DNA of 64,000 nucleotides from Liolophura sinensis (lineage: Eukaryota > Mollusca > Polyplacophora > Chitonida > Chitonidae). Below, in pieces: positions 1 through 13,000 of this stretch. The stretch spans positions 38,863,187 to 38,927,186 of the forward strand of contig NC_088301.1 of the NCBI RefSeq assembly GCF_032854445.1, read 5' to 3'. Position 1 is the first letter of the stretch. Each line of letters starts with the position of its first letter. The translations under genes were made by a program, and so were the position numbers. Under the pieces are notes generated by a model, which ran no database searches, was not told the DNA's origin, and worked only from the letters and a program-made list of their open reading frames with translations.

Positions 1-894
1 TCCTTTGCTATGATTTTCTTCTCTTTGTGTCTGCATGCCAGTGATGGTTGTAGAGATATACAGCAACTTTCGAGTCTGCGTGTCCGTTTTATCTGAGACT
101 GTTTTATACATAGAACACATAACCTTCTCCATAAGGATAATGATTACTGGTCCTATTTAGTGTGGATTTTGTGGGTAGCTCTAATAGTTTGTAAAGAGGA
201 GGATACCTTAAGCTATGTTGTAATATACCAGGGCCATATCTAGAAAAACATTGAAGGTTCTGATCTCAACTTTAATGGTGACATTGTAACTGTGCATAAA
301 GAAATTTTAAAAATGCAGCTCAAAATGATGCTTTCAAAGAGCTTTTAAGTCGGTGAATAAAATAGATTTATATGAAAACTTAATTTTTTATTGGTACCAT
401 CATATTTTTGTTTAATTTACTTGTTAGTTTTAATACAGCTTGTTTAGTTTGGACAGTCAACAGTTTAGAGTCCAAAAGTTTCCAGAATCAAAATGAATCT
501 AGATATGACCCTGTATACATTATCACTGTACAAATAAACTACATTTAGTGACAAACAACTGGCAAGGGAATCTGTATTGTATATCGATGCCTTTTCTGAC
601 TTGTAAAGAAAAACACCAACTGGAGAAGCTTTCATCCAGCATATGCAGTTTTTAACTGAATATAAAATTTCTTCTACATGTTGTAATTTAAGGACATCGG
701 GGTTTGACTAGTGATAAAATAATATTGCCTGATATTCACCAGTGTGGCACATTGAGCTTTAGAAATGAAATGGGATGTTTCATGTGGGAAGATTGGGTGC
801 TGACTTGCCAAGGACACTGACTACTGTCACATAAGTTAACTGGTTCTCAAAATGGGTCTACACATCAAAAACTTAAATCAAATCAATGTTGCAG
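1..894. other. Intron sequence upstream of the first visible laminin exon
   Basis: I found no exon-like open stretch with LE or IVb character. The sequence is AT-rich and reads as intron. Confidence 0.6.
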
Positions 895-3800
895 ATGTGT
901 GGAGTCAGGCTATCGTAACCCAGTGGGTTCGGTGCGAGTGGACTTTGAATCTGGTTATAATGAAGATATAAGAGCTGAAGACTTGCCGCCAGGAATTCTT
1001 GACTCCGACACTGGCCTGGTCAGATTGGACAGCACATTGGTCAGTACTCCCAGCGTTGTTTTCATTTAATCTGGTGTAATATACCAGGACGTTGTGGTTG
1101 CATTGTACACATTAGATAGAAATGTGGAAAATAAAGGTGGTGGTTTCCACAAGAACAGGTGAACATTATATATTTGAGAAAATCTGGATACTGAATAACA
1201 TTAACCAAATCAGTAGCATTTATTTAATTGCTGCAGAGTTTGTATTACAGGTACATTGTGTACTTCGTAAAAGTTTTATTATATATTTATGTTGGCTATA
1301 TTGCCTGATACATGATGACTTTATTCTGCAATAAATTGTCTCTCCAGCCTTCAGTGGACATTGATGTAACAGTGCGATATGCCACTCAGCATGTGTTAAT
1401 GCTGCACTATTACCTGCCTGGAAGTTCTGGCTTTGATGTGGATGTAATTGTAGAGGTGAATGGGCAATCCATCAAAGGTAAAAATATGTTCCTTTATGTA
1501 ATTTTGTTCTTATAATGTTACATTTATTTACAAGTTTCCTCTAGGTCTGACCCCACTGAAGTAATTTACTAATAGATTTATCTTTCTTACAAATGACAAT
1601 ATATAAATTAATATTTGTGTGCATAGTTTATTGTGATGTCTAAAGTTACTATCTAATATTGATTATTGCAAGGTCTTTAAGCTCAAATGACTGTTGAAAG
1701 CAAGGTAAGAACATCGATATTCCATAATTCTGCGGTTGTATTTTAACTGTTTCTGCGGTTGTATTTTAACTGTTTCTGCGGTTGTATTTTAACTGTTTCA
1801 TCCATTACAGGTCGTTTCCGTCCAACCTACTGCCCAGGGGTGTCAGGATGCAGGGGCACTGTCTTCTTTGACACACAAATGACAGATAACATCCTAAACC
1901 TGAAAGACACAAATGTCCATGTTATTGTTAACAACACTCAGGGAAATGAAATCTGGCTGGTAAGATCATGAAACTTGGACAGTAAAAGAAAATGACAATT
2001 ATTTCCTTACCTCAGCGGTGTAAAGCAGTCAATCCTTGTAGTCATGTAATCCTTAACAACAGAGTGGTGTGGTGATGGGTGATCTTTAGCAGGATATGGG
2101 GATTAAGACAGACTTGTTAATCAAAGGCGGGATTAAACACTCATCTTTAATCCCTTATTCTGTGTGAGTAGTTCTAACGAATGCATTAACTTCTGAAAAG
2201 CACAGTCTTTATGCTTGGACTTTATGGTTCTTCTTTTCTTCAGAAAATGGTTACAAGATGCATGTAGAAGGAAAAGTTTCTAAACTGATAATCGAAATAC
2301 ATTTAACAATATTTGTCCGTTCATTAATATTGATTATTGAGTATTAAATTTGTGATTTTTTTTTTATACTTCAGGTTGAACAAAACATTTGTAATCACGA
2401 GTCTCCACTAACTGAATTTTGCTCAGTTTTACATGCTTGTTCTCGTAAGAAAATTTATTTTCACCCGGTCTGTTTGCATTAGATTAGAACATACATGTAC
2501 TCGTCTTCACACCTTACCAGTGTAGGCTAGCATTCTTTGCGTGAAAATTTGGAGGAGGTGTCAGTCTACAACTGACAGTGTATTCAAATTTAAACAGCTA
2601 CATGCGGTGGTGTTGATATGCAAATTGCAACTTTGTTTACTTTCAGCGTAGTTTGTAGGACAGGTCAATCACAGCAAGAGACCCGTTCTGACCACCTGTT
2701 GTTTTGCCCATGTGGGTAAAGTGTTAAGTAGGTTAAGTGTTTTGAAGATGATTATAAGACACCAACCGGCTCAGGACATGATGGTTTTACTGAAATGGTT
2801 TAGTATCAAGGCCAATCTCAAAGCCTTACTTAAAAGTCATCATCATAACCCAGTACGTGACAGTATGTAAGTTTTTGAACTCCTGTCATATAGTTTAGGT
2901 TTGGCGGGAGATTTCACAGTCAGTCTTTTTTCCAAGAGGCAGGTCAATGAAAATAAATTCATCTGATTGGTCAGTGTTGAATTCTTTAAGCTGTCAGTTA
3001 TCTGTAAGACAATTTCTCATGGCTGAGTTCCCAGAAAATTTGATGAGGAATGACAAGAGCCTTTCACCAATACAATGTTTAAAATTGTTGCAGTACGAAG
3101 CTGTTAATGAGCATTAAATTTCACACATGTAAACACGATGTTCACCCCCTGCACACTGTGTTTATGATCGCCATTTTATGAAATCTTTCTACCATAACAT
3201 TGGCCGCTGCTGTATGGGTGAAATATTCATGAGTCACTGCTACATAAAATACCATCAATGCGTTACATATACCTGTACAAGACCATTACACTCGTCGGAG
3301 ATAGGTATTAGCCGATTTGCACAGTAGAAAATATGCTCTTCAAGTTCACTGCTGTTAGACAGGTGGTGGCATAGAAAGTTTGATCTCGATTTCACTGATT
3401 TGGAATCCCTGATTGAGGCACTCAACATTGTGTGAAGTCCGCCATTATACTCGCCTACTGATTAGATTACAGCACATCACTATGGGAATTTGGAGGAATT
3501 TCATGAAATTGTGTATTTAATTTGATAGCTGTGCATTTTTTAAAGTTTAGCCATACCGGTTTGCATGACACTTGTTAGATTTATTTAGGCCTATGCCGCA
3601 AGTCTATAACCCTGTGAGCATTGTCCATATCCACGCCACTCGTCACGCGGTCTGCTGCTAAGTGATCAATGGTCTGAAGACAAGTTAGTCCCCCTGCTCG
3701 CGATATGGACTTTTAGGCTTGTATAGGTCAGGGCAATGTTATAGAGTTGGGATGTTGTGCAACAAGCTGAACTCATCTTGGCTCCTTGTGAAAAGGTTGT

Positions 3801-4030
3801 TTTCAACCTAGTTATATTGATAACTTTACCAATACAAGTATGCCAATTACATTGGTATGTCAAGGCGAAAAGGATAAAACTAAATGGCATGTTCCGTGTT
3901 TTGTTTTCCTTCAGGACTACGCTTTATTGATTCCTGCCACCCAGTATCACTCTTCTCTGCTTGACATCTTGTCCATTGACAAGGCTGGCGAGTTTATTGC
4001 AGATTGTGCAGGCGAATATTTTGACATTCC
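895..4030 (+). CDS. LAMA5-like: Laminin alpha exons 1-4: domain IVb (C-terminal part)
   Basis: Exons are 895-1039, 1348-1477, 1811-1959 and 3915-4030, about the first 180 residues visible. The peptide has the globular IVb pattern: a VRVDFESGY segment, a beta-rich stretch with VTVRYATQHVLMLHYYLPG, a CPGVSGCRG cysteine pair, and the LLIPATQYHSSLL segment, which resembles the LLPxAYYE element of alpha-5 chains. This domain is characteristic of the alpha-3/alpha-5/LanA branch and is why I place the gene there. Borders are clean (for example CAG/CCT at 1348 and CTG/GTAAGA at 1959). The 3.1-kb span is mostly the 1,955-bp intron between exons 3 and 4. Confidence 0.85.
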
Positions 4031-7000
4031 GTAAGTAAAGGCATGATGTCTTTGAGACACTGATAAGTATTTGTTTTGTTCATTTAAATCCAGCTCTTGC
4101 TGCTTTGGTTGCAACTTCTAGTCATAAAGTTAGTAGGTTAACTGGTGAAGTGGGGTGGATTTCTCCTACAAATTACCACGTAGTTGAAAAATTCTTGAGT
4201 ATCTCACAAATACCAATCAAATAAGTAAATAAATATGATGTGCCTAATGATGTTTAGCATCTGTTCAGTGGGATTCTGTTTGTAACATTTCAAAGATATA
4301 CCTTACAGATGTCCTTGTTGTTTCTCCAGAACTGGCACCTCATCTGTGTGCAAAGCCAATGTGTTCACACTAACCACAGACAACAATAATGGTGCACTTC
4401 CTTGTGAATGTAACATTGATGGGTCGCTGAGTTTTAACTGCGAAACATATTCCGGACAGTGCAATTGTAGAGACAATGTAATTGGACGAGATTGTTCAGA
4501 GTGTAAGACCGGTTTCTACGGCTTCCCAAGGTGTCAGCGTAAGTTTCTGCCTTCATCAGGGTTATTTAATTATTGGAAGCCTATTAAACTATTGACAGGT
4601 GAGCCTTGTCTGTTAAACATGTTTTTTTTTTTGTTCCATTCCTTCATGAAAAATGATGGATAATAATCTGTTCATCTGTCACAGATTGGTTTAGGTGCAA
4701 AAATCTCCACATAGTGTCCCATCTTTATCTACAGCTACATGTAATCTACATTGTGAAGCATTGTTCAGGTTGGAAAGTCACACCAAACTCTGCACAAGTT
4801 TTGCATATTTTGCAGTTTTCTTGATTCTGATTGGTTCTTTCATTTCCAAGCTCTAACTACTTCAATTGCTTTGATATAAATTTATGTGCTAATTTATTTT
4901 GCGCGAGTGCCTCTGTGGCAGAAGGGTTAGGCTGCCAACACGGCGCATTGACCGAGGAGCCTTCCACCAATGCAGTCGCTGTGAGTTCAAGTCCAGCTCA
5001 TGCTGGCTTCCTCTCCGGCCATACGTGGGAAGGTCTGGCAGCAAGCGGTGAATGGTCGTGGGTTTCCTCTGGGCTCTGTCCGGTTTCTTCCCACCATAAT
5101 CCTGGCTGCCATCGTTTAAGTGAAATATTTAGGAGAGTACGGCGCAAAAACCAATCAAGCAACAATTCATTGTGTGGCCTCTCAAATCGAGTCTCAAATG
5201 CCAGCTTTATCTATGCCTTAGATTTGCAAAGTTTGTCAGGACAATAAAAATTAGCAAAAAAATTGTTTAGTTTTTGTTTTTCACATGTTAGATTGTATGT
5301 CATTATTGTTTTGTAATATTCCTTCTTGTTACACCTCCAGCTTGTAACTGTCCATATGGCCTTTGTCACTACATAACTGGCCAGTGTATCTGTCCACCCA
5401 GAGTGACAGGAGAACGCTGTGATGTCTGTGTATCTGAGACATATGGTTACGACTCCCTTAATGGCTGTGAGGTAATGTTATATGCATAAACACATAGTTT
5501 ATACGTGGGAGCCTACCCTAATTCCTATTGGCATATGACAGATCAACTTTCAGAGAGATTTATGCATCTCTTTGGTTTGTTTTCAGAGACAGAACTACAT
5601 TGGTTGGATTGACTTCACAAAGTGTATAATTTTATCAGTCTACATAAAATAATGTTCTCAGATTAAGCTTGAATAAACACCTTTCAAACATGCGAAAAGG
5701 TTGAAGATCACACAGAGATATTGCAGGGAATTACATGTAGGAGCTTCAGCGTCAGCAATGTGGTGCCAGAAATGTGTAGTCTTAGGCTCTGTTCAATCTT
5801 AATTCATTGTTTGACTCCAACAGACTTTTGGTATTTTGTATCCTTGTGAGTTGTCAGAGGTACTCTTGGCTTTGTGTTGTAGGAATGTAGCTGTAACCCC
5901 CGGGGCGTGGTCTATGGAAATCTGAACTGTGATCAGGACACAGGTCAATGCAAGTAAGTCTGGTGCATCTTTTTGTATCTTGCGTTTTTTTTCTCTTTTT
6001 TCTTTGTATAAACTTACCGAGTGAAGAATCATGTAACTCTGCTGACACTTTTGCAGAACTTTGCACAACTATGGTTTGCAATTTTGGTGGTAATTTTTGT
6101 TTCCACCTTACACAGTATTGCTGTATACATTATATGTACTATAGAATTCATAAAGTTTTTTGACATACGGCCCAACTAGGCAGTGGGTAGGTGTCAAACA
6201 CCTGCCAGTAAAATCTTGACACCATTTTATTGATGTCAATCATTTGTTTCCCTGCTCATCATTATGCCGTCACAAAGACAGAACAGTGTTACACTGCAGT
6301 AGAAACTAATAGATTGTAAACTTGTAGATGATTTTTTTTGACGTAACAGTGGCTCCAGGTCCTTCTTCAGGATTAAAAAAAGTATGCCGCCTCCCCACTT
6401 TTGTTATGGCCTGTAACATGAGTTTATTACTTGTACTGATGTGAGTATGACTGTTGAAGCCATATTGAATTGACAAGCCTCTTAAATTTTCAGTTGCTTA
6501 CCCAATGTTGATGGCCGTACCTGCGACTCATGTGTGGCTGGTTACCATACATTTCCACGCTGTGAGCAGTGTGAGTGTGCTCGTGCAGGAACTACAAAAG
6601 ATATCTGTGATCAAGAAACTGCTCTGTGTCTCTGCAAGGTAAGGAAACCTTTGTTTGCACACTGATGATTAAGATGTGTCCAATTTCTTTGTTTTCTAAA
6701 ACAATAATAGGGCAACCTGTTCACAGCGTACATCTGAAAAATCAGAAATTTTAGTGAAATCAAGATTTATTTTATTTTTAAATTTAGTTTGGTTTCTTCT
6801 GGACAGGCTGGTTTATTCCAAGTTTTGTATAGACTTGTATCAACATGCTACCATGACATATTATATATACTGGCAAATAAACTGGGAATATTAAACATCA
6901 TTATGTAGGAAAATTCTGAGGGACCAAGATGTGACACCTGCAAACAAGATGCATTTCACCTGGAGGAGAGAAACCCTCAGGGTTGCACGAAGTGCTTCTG

Positions 7001-10000
7001 TTTTGGAGTAACCACTCGGTGCGACAGCACAACTCTGCGAAGAGATCAGGTGAGACCTAGTTTTCATTTAGCAGTTTGAGTTAAATCTGCTATGTTACGA
7101 ACAGTCAAACATACTTCCATATATTTGGTTGTTAGACCTCTGGTAATATGATTGTGCTGAATTTGCTTGAATCTGCAAAAAGTTTTAGGCCTTGTAAATC
7201 AGCAGTATTTTCATTGTGAAGCTGTAAGATTATTTGTTTAAACAAGGGCTTCATCACTCTCTCTGCATGATATGGCTGAAATGTTGCCCATGTGGCGTTT
7301 AGCCAGAATCATTCATCTCTCAGGTCCTTGTTCACATTCATCTTTTTGGAAACGTTACCAGAACTGCATGCTGGTAAGTAATGTATCCAGTCTCCGTGAT
7401 CGGTTAGCAAAGCATAAAGGTTAAGTGTTATTACACGTCTGCTGTATGCTTCTTTAGTTTAACTTAGGTATGAAATTGCGTGTAAATTTTTTGTTGAGTA
7501 TTGCTTACTTTTATTGTTAGATCTTGGATATGACTGGCTGGGAAATAACAAATACTGAGAGCGTGAACCTGATTGAAGCAGGCAGCACCATTGCTGTGGA
7601 TGCACGCAATAAAATTGCTGACACCAATGAGGCAATGTACTGGGTGGCCCCTGAGAGATACCTGGGCAACAAGGTAGGAAATGCATGAGTGAAATACCTA
7701 CATTACTGGTATCTCTTTTTGGTGAACATTCAAGAATCTTAAGTTGCACTTTTTGGAAGAATTTACAGATGTTGTATATCAATCTGTTTACAAAAAAATG
7801 TGATTGGATGTAATGAAAGATCAAACTTAGACATGGATGTTTGCATCTGTACCTTGTTTCATAAAATGAAGACCTCGTTTTCAACAAGCAGCAAACAAAC
7901 AGTGCTACTCAAGCAAAATTAATTATGTTTTCCGCTCAGAAATTCTTAACCACAGCATGTGTTTGTGTTGAGATGAAAATTTGTGATTCATCTTCTTCAG
8001 CTGACGTCTTACGGTGGAAAACTGAGGTACACTGTGCTGTTCACAATACCGAGAGGGGAGACAAGAGGCTTGATCAAACCAGACATCATCCTTGTGGTGA
8101 GGAATTGAACTTTACCATTTGTATGGTGTGAATCGGTGCTTGTGTACTACACATGTACTTTAAGTATAAATTAATGACTTTTAATAGACAAAATGAGATT
8201 TATACACTTCACTTTGACAACTTGTGCTGATTTTAAAGTTTATCCAATGATAATCCTTAGGTTATCTAATTTCACTTTTTAATATCATATTTTTTTTAAA
8301 TTTGAATCGTTTTTGCTGCAAATGTCTTAAAAGCTTTATTCAACCATGTATCCAGTGATGTGATTTGTCTATTTTTACAGGGAAGTAATCTGACTGTGGT
8401 GCATTATGCTGAGGAACAACCTCAAGCCAGCAGGCGTCTTGATGTAGAGATTGATCTTCTGGAGGTACGTGTAAAGTTACTCCCAATATTTTATGTAACC
8501 ATTTAATACTTTATGATAAGTCTTTATAAATTAGGTCTGCATTTTCTGGTTTATTCAAGGCCTTTGAATAGACTTGTGGACAGTCTTTTGAATCACATTA
8601 CTTAATAGTTGTCGTTGATCAATCATTTCCCATAAGGTTTTATTGAACCCTGCATGCATTCAAAAAATCAGACAGGCTAAAGTGCAGCCAGACCTCATAG
8701 TCATGCTTTTGTAATAACCAAGATGTAACATATAAGTACATGTACACTGGAGATATGCATGTACTTCCTCTGTGTTTCAGTACAAGTTCCAGCATGCATT
8801 CAGTGGAGATGTTGTGAAGAGAGATCAGTTCATGGCCATTCTTGTTAACTTAGAGGCTCTCCACATCAGAGCATCATATTACACTGTGGTGAATGAAGTC
8901 AGGTAAAGCCCTGTGCAGATGAGCGGATTGGGCTGAACTGACAACCCAATCCTTGTGGAACTGACAGCCCAATCCCTTATTTTCGCACAAATTTTACTTT
9001 AATTTATTCAATGAATCGTGGTGAGGAAAATATCCAACATGTTTGAAATTTCTTGTCTCTCCTGCACTGTTAGTGGTGGTTCTGAAGAAGTGCTCAGCTG
9101 TAAAAGTTTGTCTAATTAAATATCACCAGAGTTTCACATGACATCACAACATGCCTGGCATTGACAACATAACTGGCTGAATTATGGCAGGATTATCCTT
9201 TTTTCTACGCTTTTTAAGCAGCAAATTATAATGATAAAGGTAACCATGCTCATGCAGTGGGGTTAATTTCGGAGAAGTTGAACCATGTGTCATCTTTTGT
9301 CAAATTGGGGCCCTCTTTTGTCACTTAATCCACGTTTCCATTTAAATTGGAGGGGACCATTCATGTAATTTTGCACCTTTATATAAATATAAATTGGCAT
9401 TGCCTGAGTAAAAGCCAAAATTTTGAGAAGACAAGAAACAGAATAATTTGCATTTTAACTAAAAGGAAATCATTCTGCTTTTCTTTCATAGGTTGAGTAA
9501 TGTGAGTTTAGACATTGCGTCTGTTGCTGGCCCAGGCGGTGTAGCCTCCAATGTTGAACATTGTGAATGTCCTCAGAACTATGTTGGCTCTTCTTGCGAG
9601 GTATGTCTAATTGTTACTACTGTTGACTTCCAAACTAATTCTAATTAGACTTTAAATAATTACATAAGACTAATCACACAACATGTGACTAAAGTTGTTT
9701 ACCTTGCTCATTGATCATAACATTATCAACATACATTTGTATGACCGCTGTTGCTTAAAGGGATCGTTACATTATAATATGTGCAGAAAATCATCTTCAG
9801 TGAGTTCATTAATTTATTTCCATTCTTGTCCTTTGGGCTTCCACTGGGTGTGTACACCTTGAGTCCTTGAAACTCCCTGAAAGCTCTTTAAAAAGACAAA
9901 TTCTCCTATGATCAAGGTTTCCTCTGGCTCTTGCCATTGTTGCAAATTTAGAAAAATTTTTTGAAATGGCGAAAAAATAGGAATGTTTTTGGAGACAAGT

Positions 10001-13000
10001 TTATTTACGTAAGGAAAAATGCAAACATTATATTAAATCTACCATGAGAGTTTTCTGGGGTTTTTAGCAGATTTTCACAATTTTTTTCTGCAATAATCCA
10101 CTTTCATTTCAATTGGCCTCATCTCAGCAAAACAACAACACAAGTGTACGGCGATTACTTGATAGAAATCTACAAAGGGGGTTCAGCATTGTTGCAAGTT
10201 GACTTATATTAAATAACACTTGAAATCATTTTTGTTAAATAATGAAAGAGAATCATGGCATTTTGGGGATGCCTTTCATCGGCAATTGTGGAAAGAAAAA
10301 AAAAATTATCAAGGGAAATAAATCAAAGTAGAGTTACACCTGTAAATGAAGTTACTTCCCATGAAAAATTTAAACTTTACCACTTAATAAACTATTTTTT
10401 TTGGATCCGAAGTAAATTAAATGTTTCAGAATATGTACTATTACATAAATGTGTATGCTGTATGTTTTTCTCCTGTCAGACTGTGTTACTCCAATGTACT
10501 GATCATAATGTTGCATTTAAATAAACTTAATGGACAAATTAATTTCGTAACAAATTTTTCTGAGAGAGGAAATTATATTTTACTAGTATCCCACAGATAG
10601 GTTGAAATAAGGATTGGGTTTTTTTTTCTAAAAATAAGAAACATGCCGTCAAGCATGGGTCCATTATTTTGAGGGCAATTGCTCTAAATGTAACGTTTCA
10701 TAAACTCCAGATATAGCTGGAAGAGACCAAACTGATTCTAGCAGCTACACCAAGGCAGATAAAAATGAATTACTGAAGGAGACCTACAAGAGTCATGGCC
10801 ACTAAGGGAGTATGGCTGAAGAAAAATAGTATTTACTACAAAATCTGATGGGTGGCTAAAGTGACTGGCTAAAAAAAATACTGACCCAGAGGAAGCCCTG
10901 CATAATGATATATGGCGGTCATTTTTTTTTACTGAGCCAAGGCCGGGCAAAAGATTGTGTCGCATAAGAGGTGAAGGGCAGATATTTCCTGCAAAAGCAA
11001 GCGTACTATTCAATATACATGCGTGCAAATTAAAGCATCTGTAATTCAGACTTAAAATATAGTCTATAATTTGCACCATGGTATTTTTTAACTAGCCTTG
11101 AAAATGACAAAAACTCTTGGAAAACTCAATGAATTTCATTTTCATATACCTGTACGAACCCTGTTTCAGGATTGTGCTCCTGGATATTACCGTTCCCGTG
11201 CTGGGCGTTACCGTGGTGTCTGTGTTCCCTGTCAGTGTAATGGACATGCTGATGAATGTGATTCTGCCACTGGAGAATGCCTTGTATGTCCAGTCATTTC
11301 ATCTTTGTCTGGTATTGAATAAATTTAGTGATCACCTACAAGGTAAACAAAAGTTACTCAAGATAATGTTGTCATCTCTACAGTTTTCGTGACCTTCATC
11401 AGTCAGTTTTGCACAACTTTATTTTTTAATCCAATTCCTCTATGCTGTTCGTATCTTGAACTGAAGAAAATATTACTTACACTGTCTGGAAGAAAGTGTG
11501 GTGTTTCCACTTCATCGGGTGGTGGTGAAGTGGTTAAAGGTGCTTACATTTCAATAGCTGGGACATGCAAGTGCTGGTTCAAAATTGGCCTTGGACACAA
11601 AACTTGTACTTCTCCCCACTCTCAGCTAGTGTGTCTTAGGTGACCGAAAGCAGTCAGACGTTTGATGAAGACCACTTATCTTCCACCAGTATGGTGCACA
11701 TGTATCTGTGCGTCACGTGTGAAAATTCCCAGTAACTTGCCCAAGGCCAGTTATTACAGTTTTTCCAAGCACTCGAGTTTTCTCCACCCATATTACGGAC
11801 TGCCATTGTATATTGAACAACAATCAAATATTTTCATAATTTGATTCTCTTTAGAACTGCCGCGATAACACCATGGGCAGGTTCTGTGACCAGTGTATAC
11901 CTGGATTCTATGGAGATCCACAAACTGGTGGCTGTACCATCTGCTCCTGTCCATTGCCAAGTGTGGAGAACAAGTGAGTTCCTTTTTTTTTTTCCAGCAA
12001 AGTTTATGATCTAACATAACAGTGTGCTAAGTGATGAATCATTCGGATTATTATTATTATTCTTAGTCAGCTTGTAAAATTGCAATATCTTGAAAACTGG
12101 AAAAGGTGGATAAACCAAAATTTGGAGTTTTAATAATGAACATATGAAGCAACTTTTGATGTTTTGTCCTGTTTGTCCAGTCACATCATTTAGGGGCCAT
12201 TTTGAATTTTATTGATATGCTTGGAAAATTTTATTCTCTAAAACGGATAAACCTATCGAGATAAAATTTTCGTTATGTAGGTGTATCGCCCTACAAAGAT
12301 TCCAAAAAATAATGCAAATTGGGCCAAATTGACCAATGAAATTATCTCCGACATTGAACCAAAACATTTCTGAGAATACTCTAATTATGAATTTCAAACA
12401 ATTTTTCCCTTTTGAGTCGTGGTTTTCATGTAATTTTCAAAAAACTTTTCAGAAATCGTTTGAATTTTCTCCAAAATTCAAAATGCAAGCTTTATGAAAG
12501 ACTGCATGACACTTGTCCCTGCACTTTACTGTGGGAATTGGGCATCAACTGCGCAATGATCTATTCTTTATGTCTTGTTCTCGGACACCAGCTATGCAAC
12601 AGTGTGTTGTTTCTGCCTTTTGTTCATGGCTATCAGCAGAAGCTCAAAGCTACCTAATATCTATGCCAGTCTTCAGTACTAGACCCAGTGTAAATGATGC
12701 CTGGCCGTGTTATCTGAGGGCAATGTTTATTTTCTTTTCACTGATCTTCACAAAAGCCCAATGGACATTGTATCTAGCTGCCTGTGATTCAAATGCAGAT
12801 ACTTCCTGCCAGTCTTTTCTTCGAAGTTTTTTCCCCCATTATCAGGCTACCAGAAGTAGTAAAAGACTAGTAGCGTGGACCTGGGCAATGCTGTTGGATA
12901 GCAGCTTTAATTCTGTGTTCTCCTGTCAATTCCAGTAACATTACAATAAGTCTAAGCTGTCCTCTGTCCTCTACTTGGAAGGACTAGTGTTAAGGACAGT

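Noticed and set aside
4831-5247. 138-codon open frame
   Set aside because: Lies across the SINE copy; the reading frame is a property of the repeat.
7459-7887. 142-codon - strand open frame
   Set aside because: Antisense shadow of laminin exon 10 (L4).
8001-8096. RGD motif in L4
   Set aside because: The codon is GAG, so the sequence is RGE, not RGD.
10738-11079. 113-codon - strand open frame in a laminin intron
   Set aside because: No domain and no supporting splice structure.
12513-12938. 141-codon open frame in a laminin intron
   Set aside because: No recognisable domain, overlaps another frame of 81 codons, and lies between two laminin exons whose phases join directly; likely chance.
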